In this document: positions 60,003 through 64,000 of the stretch, one piece after another | Layout: every line of letters begins with the position of its first letter | Numbering within the stretch: the first letter of the stretch is position 1 | Notes under the pieces: model-generated | Databases searched by the model: none | The model's input: the letters and a program-made list of their open reading frames with translations, nothing else | What the model was told of the DNA's origin: nothing | Program-made: the position numbers and the translations under genes | Assembly: GCA_035480615.1 (NCBI GenBank) | Contig: DATIHO010000048.1 | Span: forward strand, 1-64,000 | DNA from: CAIPFQ01 sp035480615 | GTDB taxonomy: Bacteria > Chlamydiota > Chlamydiia > Chlamydiales > SM23-39 | DNA length: 64,000 nucleotides | Direction: 5' to 3'

Positions 60003-60507
60003 AAGCAGGCTCCTCTCTATTAGCAGCGGCAATCATTAGTTCTTGGATTGTCTTGTCTGTAATTCTTTGCGATTGTGTCATATAAACTGTTTCAGATGTG
60101 CGGTTCTCACTTGCACTCAGCCCTCTCAAGCTTTTCCAAAAGCCTCTGCCATAAAGTGAGATTTTTTCTTCATCGAAATCGAACCAATCCTTTTCCACAG
60201 GCAAAAAAAGAACAACCAAAATTTTCGGCACCATCGTATTCGCTCGGAGATCGTCATAATTTTTCTTAGATAAGTTAAATGCGATCGGATCATCAAAGCA
60301 CTCTTGTTTAGTCGTCTTTAATTGAACATCAATCTTGGGTGATAAGAGAATGCCTTTTGAACCCTCAATTCTTCCCTTACTGCAAATAGTTACGTCAACG
60401 CTATCCATATCGATTCGAGTAGCCTCTAAGGAATAACCAAAACGCGTTGCTAAAGTGTGAATGTAGATGTAGCTAATCTCTTGCTTTATACCATTTGGCG
60501 TCAGCAC
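59989..60507 (-). CDS. DUF4365 protein, putative PD-(D/E)xK-type nuclease
   Basis: The 172 residues match the DUF4365 pattern: an N-terminal ISYIYIHTLATRFGYSLEAT segment, MDSVDVTICSKGRIEG, then LSPKIDVQLKTTKQ. Asp38, Asp60 and the Q62-x-K64 pair are placed like the active site of restriction-type nucleases with the QxK variant. The second half contains VPKILVVLFLPVEKDWFDFD. DUF4365 proteins occur in defence islands with varied partners. A GTG start with GGAAGA upstream is used. It is first in a two-gene operon with the unknown 358-residue protein. Confidence 0.78.
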   Translation of the reverse strand: MLTPNGIKQEISYIYIHTLATRFGYSLEATRIDMDSVDVTICSKGRIEGSKGILLSPKIDVQLKTTKQECFDDPIAFNLSKKNYDDLRANTMVPKILVVLFLPVEKDWFDFDEEKISLYGRGFWKSLRGLSASENRTSETVYMTQSQRITDKTIQELMIAAANREEPAYVSC

Positions 60508-60597
60508 ATTCTTCCCTAAAATGGAGGTAGTTTATCCTATTCGATGAATTTGCAAAAGTCCCTATCTCAAAGCGGTGCAATTTTCTTCTGCAGCCTC

Positions 60598-62301
60598 TTA
60601 TTCGGGTGGGTTCTTGGAAAAGGTCATTGTGATTTGTTTTTGATAGAAACGAAAAATAAAACGCTTTAGAATTCTTTCCTTAGTCTCCTTAATAAAAACC
60701 AACTTATTATGAAATCTTCCAAAAACTTTTTGGTAAGATTCTATGATTGATTGATTATCCGGTTTTTTATGGAAAAAAATGCAAACAAATTGATTCTGTT
60801 CCTGAAATTTTTTTGCTTCCTGAAAGACTTGCTCCATTGATTCAGGACAGGTGGGAACCAATCGAATCGAATCGATCCAACCATTGATCCATGGAAAGTG
60901 ATGAAAATAACGATCCGGAAGGAACAGTTTTAAATTCGGAAGACAAGAAAAAAGCAAAATGGCATCCCACCATGAATTGCTTTCCAAAATAATCAACTCG
61001 GATGGCTTGGGCAAAGGGGAGATCACATTGAGTTTTCGAAATCGTTTTAAAATTTTTTGTGCAAAAAATGGAAACAGGAAACTCGAAAGCCTGCCGGCAA
61101 TGATAGTGCTTGCTATAAACGACAAAATCCCCATAAAGATAAAACCATTCGATGCCGAAAAACCCAATTCTTCACTAATTAAATACAAGAAAAAAGCTGC
61201 CAGAAGAACGCCGATGAAACTAAAAAAGTTTGATGCGGCAATCACCTGCCCCCTTTTTGCATCAGGGCTGTTCACTTGAATAAAAGAATCAAAAGGGATG
61301 AGAAAGCCTCCTCCTACAATCCCAAGGAGAGTCAAATTGATAATTGTGACAATCAATGAGAAGGAAAATAAAGATAAAGTAAAGAAAAACAGGGCAATAA
61401 AAAATCCGGCGACACAAGAAATTCCAGGTTCTACCCGGTCTTTCGAAAGCTGTCCGGCAATCACCGCCCCGATTGCAATTCCTACCGCGGTGGCTAAAAA
61501 AAGATATCCTCCTCCCACTTCGCTCAAATGAAGCGATTGCATAGCGAATGGAATGATATTGAGTTGTGTAAATGCCCCGATAAAAAGAAAAAACGCGGAA
61601 GAAAAAATCGCAGTCAAAAGATGCGGCACATCCCAACTTGCCTTGAGGGTTTGATAAATTTCATAGAAAAAAAACGGATTGATTTTTTTTGTCGATCTTT
61701 GCGGTTCCGTTCGACGAATTCCAAGACTTGTTAACAAACCAATCACAGCAATAAAAACACAAAAAAATGAAACAAAAAGAAAATTCTTATGCGTTATGTC
61801 TGTGAGCAATGAAGCTAAAAAAGTTCCCAGGATAATTGCTAAATAAGTGAGCGATGTGAGAGAGCCATTGGCTTTGGAAACCATTTTTTCTTCGACCAAT
61901 TCAGGAATAATGCCATATTTTGAAGGGCCGAAAAGGGCGCTTTGCGCTGCCATGCAAAAAAGGCAAATATAAGATCCTGATTCAGATTGAAAAGAAATAG
62001 CAAACACTGAAGAAATCAATATAATTAATTCGAGCAATTTAGCTATTACTATAATAGTCCTTTTGCTGATTTTATCTGCTAATACGCCCGCCCCTGATGA
62101 AAAAAGAAGGAAAGGAATCACGAAAATTGCGCCTGCTAAAGACAAGATGGTTGGAGCGGCTGCCGCTCCCTTTACATTGATTAAAAGATAAATCACCAGC
62201 AGTTTAAATATATTGTCATTTAAAGCGCCCAAAAATTGCGTCGCATTTAAAAGATAAAAAGACCGGTAATCATTTTTTTTAAAGAACCAACGCAATTGCA
62301 T
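60598..62301 (-). CDS. LplT-like MFS transporter with degenerate acyltransferase-like C-terminus
   Basis: Residues ~1-420 are a twelve-helix MFS transporter like LplT, which flips lysophospholipids (FLGALNDNIFKLLVIYLLIN at helix 1, SSGAGVLADKISKRTIIVIA at the MFS signature, QSALFGPSKYGIIPELV). Residues ~430-560 look like a PlsC-type acyltransferase in which the catalytic His-x4-Asp has become ESNSWWDA, so it is probably inactive. A fusion of LplT and acyltransferase is known from Aas-type proteins. C. trachomatis has a protein of this size (CT641, recalled) beside recC and recB. It is divergent from recC with a palindromic element in between. Confidence 0.82.
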   Translation of the reverse strand: MQLRWFFKKNDYRSFYLLNATQFLGALNDNIFKLLVIYLLINVKGAAAAPTILSLAGAIFVIPFLLFSSGAGVLADKISKRTIIVIAKLLELIILISSVFAISFQSESGSYICLFCMAAQSALFGPSKYGIIPELVEEKMVSKANGSLTSLTYLAIILGTFLASLLTDITHKNFLFVSFFCVFIAVIGLLTSLGIRRTEPQRSTKKINPFFFYEIYQTLKASWDVPHLLTAIFSSAFFLFIGAFTQLNIIPFAMQSLHLSEVGGGYLFLATAVGIAIGAVIAGQLSKDRVEPGISCVAGFFIALFFFTLSLFSFSLIVTIINLTLLGIVGGGFLIPFDSFIQVNSPDAKRGQVIAASNFFSFIGVLLAAFFLYLISEELGFSASNGFIFMGILSFIASTIIAGRLSSFLFPFFAQKILKRFRKLNVISPLPKPSELIILESNSWWDAILLFSCLPNLKLFLPDRYFHHFPWINGWIDSIRLVPTCPESMEQVFQEAKKFQEQNQFVCIFFHKKPDNQSIIESYQKVFGRFHNKLVFIKETKERILKRFIFRFYQKQITMTFSKNPPE

Positions 62302-62312
62302 CCTATTGGGTC

Positions 62313-62479
62313 AACCTGAGTGTTGGGTTCAGTTTATAGAGAATTGTCACAGATTTCGAGGCAATTTTTGAAGATTTTGACGGGCCCAAGCTAGAAAGCA
62401 CCTATGGGCTCGTCAAAATCTTCGAAAATTGCCCGAAAGATGCGACAAGGCTCTATGAAATGAACCCAAAACTCAGGTT
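62313..62479. mobile_element. 167 bp palindromic element, MITE-like
   Basis: The ends AACCTGAG(T)GTTGGGTTCA and TGAACCCAAAACTCAGGTT are inverted repeats, and inner arms GCAATTTTTGAAGATTTTGA and TCAAAATCTTCGAAAATTGC pair around a 20-base centre. One end also occurs alone at 8285-8303. It lies between the divergent LplT-like gene and recC; 62480-62556 shows nothing further. Confidence 0.8.
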
Positions 62480-62556
62480 ATATCAAGGGTATCTAGTCCC
62501 CCTTGCTCTTGCAACAGAAAAAGCGTGATTTACGAGTATCTACTCTGCAATACTTG

Positions 62557-64000
62557 ATGTTCATGAGCAAGCTCTTTCTAAGTCACCGACTCGACCTCCT
62601 AGCGGGCCATCTGGCAAATGAAATACACAATGATGGCCTTGGAATTTTTGCCTCCCGCACAATCATGGTGCCAAATAGCACTCTCAAACAATGGCTTTTC
62701 ATGCAAATGGCAAATGGGTCTGAGGAAAAAGCGATCGCTGGATGTAAAATCATGACTTTACAACAAGCGCTGCAGGCTTCTTCCTCGAGCTACATCGATG
62801 TTTTTTGCGCTCTTTTTCAAGAGCTTGAAATGAGCCGTGTGGCGGAAATTTGTAATTATTTGAAAGGATCGTCAAAAAGAACTGTGGAACTTGCCGATCA
62901 GTTGACCCGCTTAAGTTTACGTTATGGATTTTTGTGCCCTTCCCTATTTCTATCGGATCCAAATAACCTGAATAATAAAAATTGGCAAAAAACGGTGATT
63001 CAAGCCCTTTTTGCCTCAGGAAAGCTGCGGCTTTCTGTTCCCTTGAATGGAAAACGGGGGTCCATCCATTGTTTTGGATTTGATTATTTGCCTCCGGTCA
63101 TCTGGCAATCTTTTCATTTTCATGCCGTCTATCTTTTTTCTCCTTGCCGCCATTATTGGGAAGATGTTTGTACAGATCGGGAAAAAAAAAGGCTTGATCG
63201 TTTTTGGAAAAAAAAGGGGGTCTCTGTTCAGCAAAGAGATCAGCTTGAAATGTATTTACAAGACGCTCCTCCTCTCTTGGCGAACCTTGGAATGGCCGGT
63301 AGAGAAACGCTAAAAATCCTCGATGCGTTCGAGTGGGAAATTCAAGAAGATTATCAATCTTACGATACGATCAAAAATTCCACGTTATCGAGACTAAAAG
63401 AGCGGCTTCTTGATTTCGTCTCCGTTACAGATCGTACATTTCCTGAAGACAATTCCATCCAGGTCTCAAAAACCGGCTCTTCCCCATTAAGGGAAATAGA
63501 ACATGTACGCACGTCCATTTTACAGTTAGTTGAAAAAGAGGGTTTGCAATTTTCAGACATTGCGGTTTTGGCTCCAGATATTCAACCCTATTCTTCTTTG
63601 ATTCAGCTCGTGTTTTTCGACCTTCCCTTTAAGATCTTCGGAATGGAAATTGGGACCAAAAGTGTTTTTTATCAAGGACTGCACTCTTTTTTTTCACTGG
63701 ATTTGGAATGTGATGATTTGATGGATCTTTTTGAAAATCCGTCTTTTTATCGGGCAAGGGATTGGGATTTGGAAACTGTGGACCAGATGCGGAAATGGGC
63801 TTCAAAAAGAGCGCTATCTGAAGAATGTGTATTGGATTCATGCATTTTCTTATACCCGCGGGAGCAGGAAAGGAGGATTAGCGAGGGGAATATGGATGCT
63901 TTGGAACAATTTCTTGCAATTCACCAATCCCTTAAAGCAGACCTTGCCTTATTAAAGCACTCTCGCAGTCTTTCAGATTGGGCCAAATGGATTGCGCACA
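62557..64000 (+). CDS. recC: Exodeoxyribonuclease V gamma subunit RecC (5' part, runs off the window)
   Basis: The reading frame stays open from 62557 to the window end, 481 codons. The start KLFLSHRLDLLAGHLANEI followed by SRTIMVPNSTLKQWLFMQMA matches the RecC N-terminus (FLSNR..LA.L, then I.VPS.GM.QWL...LA), and FSDIAVLAPDIQPYSSLIQL near residue 340 matches the family's MAPDIQxYAPLI segment. RecC recognises Chi and holds the RecB nuclease-helicase in the RecBCD complex. The ATG at 62563 is an alternative start. The next gene downstream would be expected to be recB. Confidence 0.9.
   Translation, partial: MFMSKLFLSHRLDLLAGHLANEIHNDGLGIFASRTIMVPNSTLKQWLFMQMANGSEEKAIAGCKIMTLQQALQASSSSYIDVFCALFQELEMSRVAEICNYLKGSSKRTVELADQLTRLSLRYGFLCPSLFLSDPNNLNNKNWQKTVIQALFASGKLRLSVPLNGKRGSIHCFGFDYLPPVIWQSFHFHAVYLFSPCRHYWEDVCTDREKKRLDRFWKKKGVSVQQRDQLEMYLQDAPPLLANLGMAGRETLKILDAFEWEIQEDYQSYDTIKNSTLSRLKERLLDFVSVTDRTFPEDNSIQVSKTGSSPLREIEHVRTSILQLVEKEGLQFSDIAVLAPDIQPYSSLIQLVFFDLPFKIFGMEIGTKSVFYQGLHSFFSLDLECDDLMDLFENPSFYRARDWDLETVDQMRKWASKRALSEECVLDSCIFLYPREQERRISEGNMDALEQFLAIHQSLKADLALLKHSRSLSDWAKWIAH

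Noticed and set aside
1..64000. CRISPR arrays
   Set aside because: No regularly spaced direct repeats were found; repeated sequences are dispersed palindromes, and no cas-like gene is present.
1..64000. Intact rRNA or tRNA genes
   Set aside because: Only the incomplete tRNA-Asn-like half at 18007-18057 was found; no full cloverleaf or rRNA segment was recognised.

Overview
The window looks like chromosome from a member of the phylum Chlamydiae outside the classical Chlamydia genus (an amoeba- or arthropod-associated 'environmental' chlamydia). This rests on gene content and order. Present are topA with a C-terminal SWIB domain, the polA-coaE-rho block followed by a membrane-anchored protein, ispA next to a glmU-like beta-helix protein, lpd-lipA, mutL-pepP, recC divergent from an LplT-like transporter, an OmpA-type barrel next to a small cysteine-rich lipoprotein, and a Legionella-type MOMP-like porin. 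The pairing with Chlamydia trachomatis neighbours is from memory and was not searched. I cannot fix the family. PutA, glucokinase with a GH63-like glucosidase, and a CHASE2 adenylate cyclase imply a richer metabolism than Chlamydia.

Layout. 0.2-2.3 kb: groES-groEL on the minus strand with a sigma70-type promoter and a CIRCE-like operator. 2.3-17.8 kb: NamZ-like muramidase, PutA, an unknown helical protein, UvrD/PcrA helicase, GT9 glycosyltransferase, RpoN, a Kdo-dioxygenase-like protein overlapping an HExxH membrane protein, TopA-SWIB and an O-antigen-ligase-like membrane protein. 17.8-29.2 kb is an accessory region: a tRNA-Asn 3'-half remnant, a DUF4258/YgiT toxin-antitoxin pair with a partial duplicate, an inverse autotransporter adhesin, a frameshifted antitoxin, an intact HigB/HigA-type pair, a CHASE2 cyclase with FecR partner, a truncated antitoxin, a zeta-toxin-like kinase and several long palindromic repeats. 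29.2-36.6 kb: one minus-strand operon polA-coaE-rho-conserved protein-HAD phosphatase-MFS. 36.9-44.6 kb: MOMP-like porin, glucosidase-glucokinase, recA, prenyl synthase, GlmU-like protein. 44.6-44.9 kb: a gene-free palindromic box cluster that could be an origin or operator. 44.9-49.1 kb: zinc-ribbon membrane protein, lpd, lipA, glgC. 49.0-53.4 kb: pseudopilin-like genes, a phosphoesterase, a RING-plus-cullin-tail-like protein and a PIN toxin cassette. 53.4-58.6 kb: histidine kinase, pepP, mutL, OmpA-like barrel, cysteine-rich lipoprotein. 58.6-64 kb: a repeat, a DUF4365 protein with an unknown partner, an LplT-like transporter and the start of recC.

Most notable signals. (1) A 219-residue protein joins an N-terminal RING-like zinc finger to a C-terminal segment matching the cullin winged-helix (WHB) signature, which looks like a one-chain mimic of a host cullin-RING ubiquitin ligase. 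(2) A roughly 160 bp repeat with a constant core of about 40 bp is flanked by arms that differ between copies yet stay self-complementary; two copies are complete and a third is cut by the window edge. (3) Three further perfect-ended palindromic elements of 167-170 bp and one of 107 bp have unrelated arms. (4) A TATACCC repeat supplies the final Tyr-Pro-Lys-stop of three unrelated genes, and a PIN toxin-antitoxin cassette sits between two inverted copies of it. (5) The palindromic box cluster at 44.8 kb.

No rRNA gene, intact tRNA gene, CRISPR array or intact transposase was seen.
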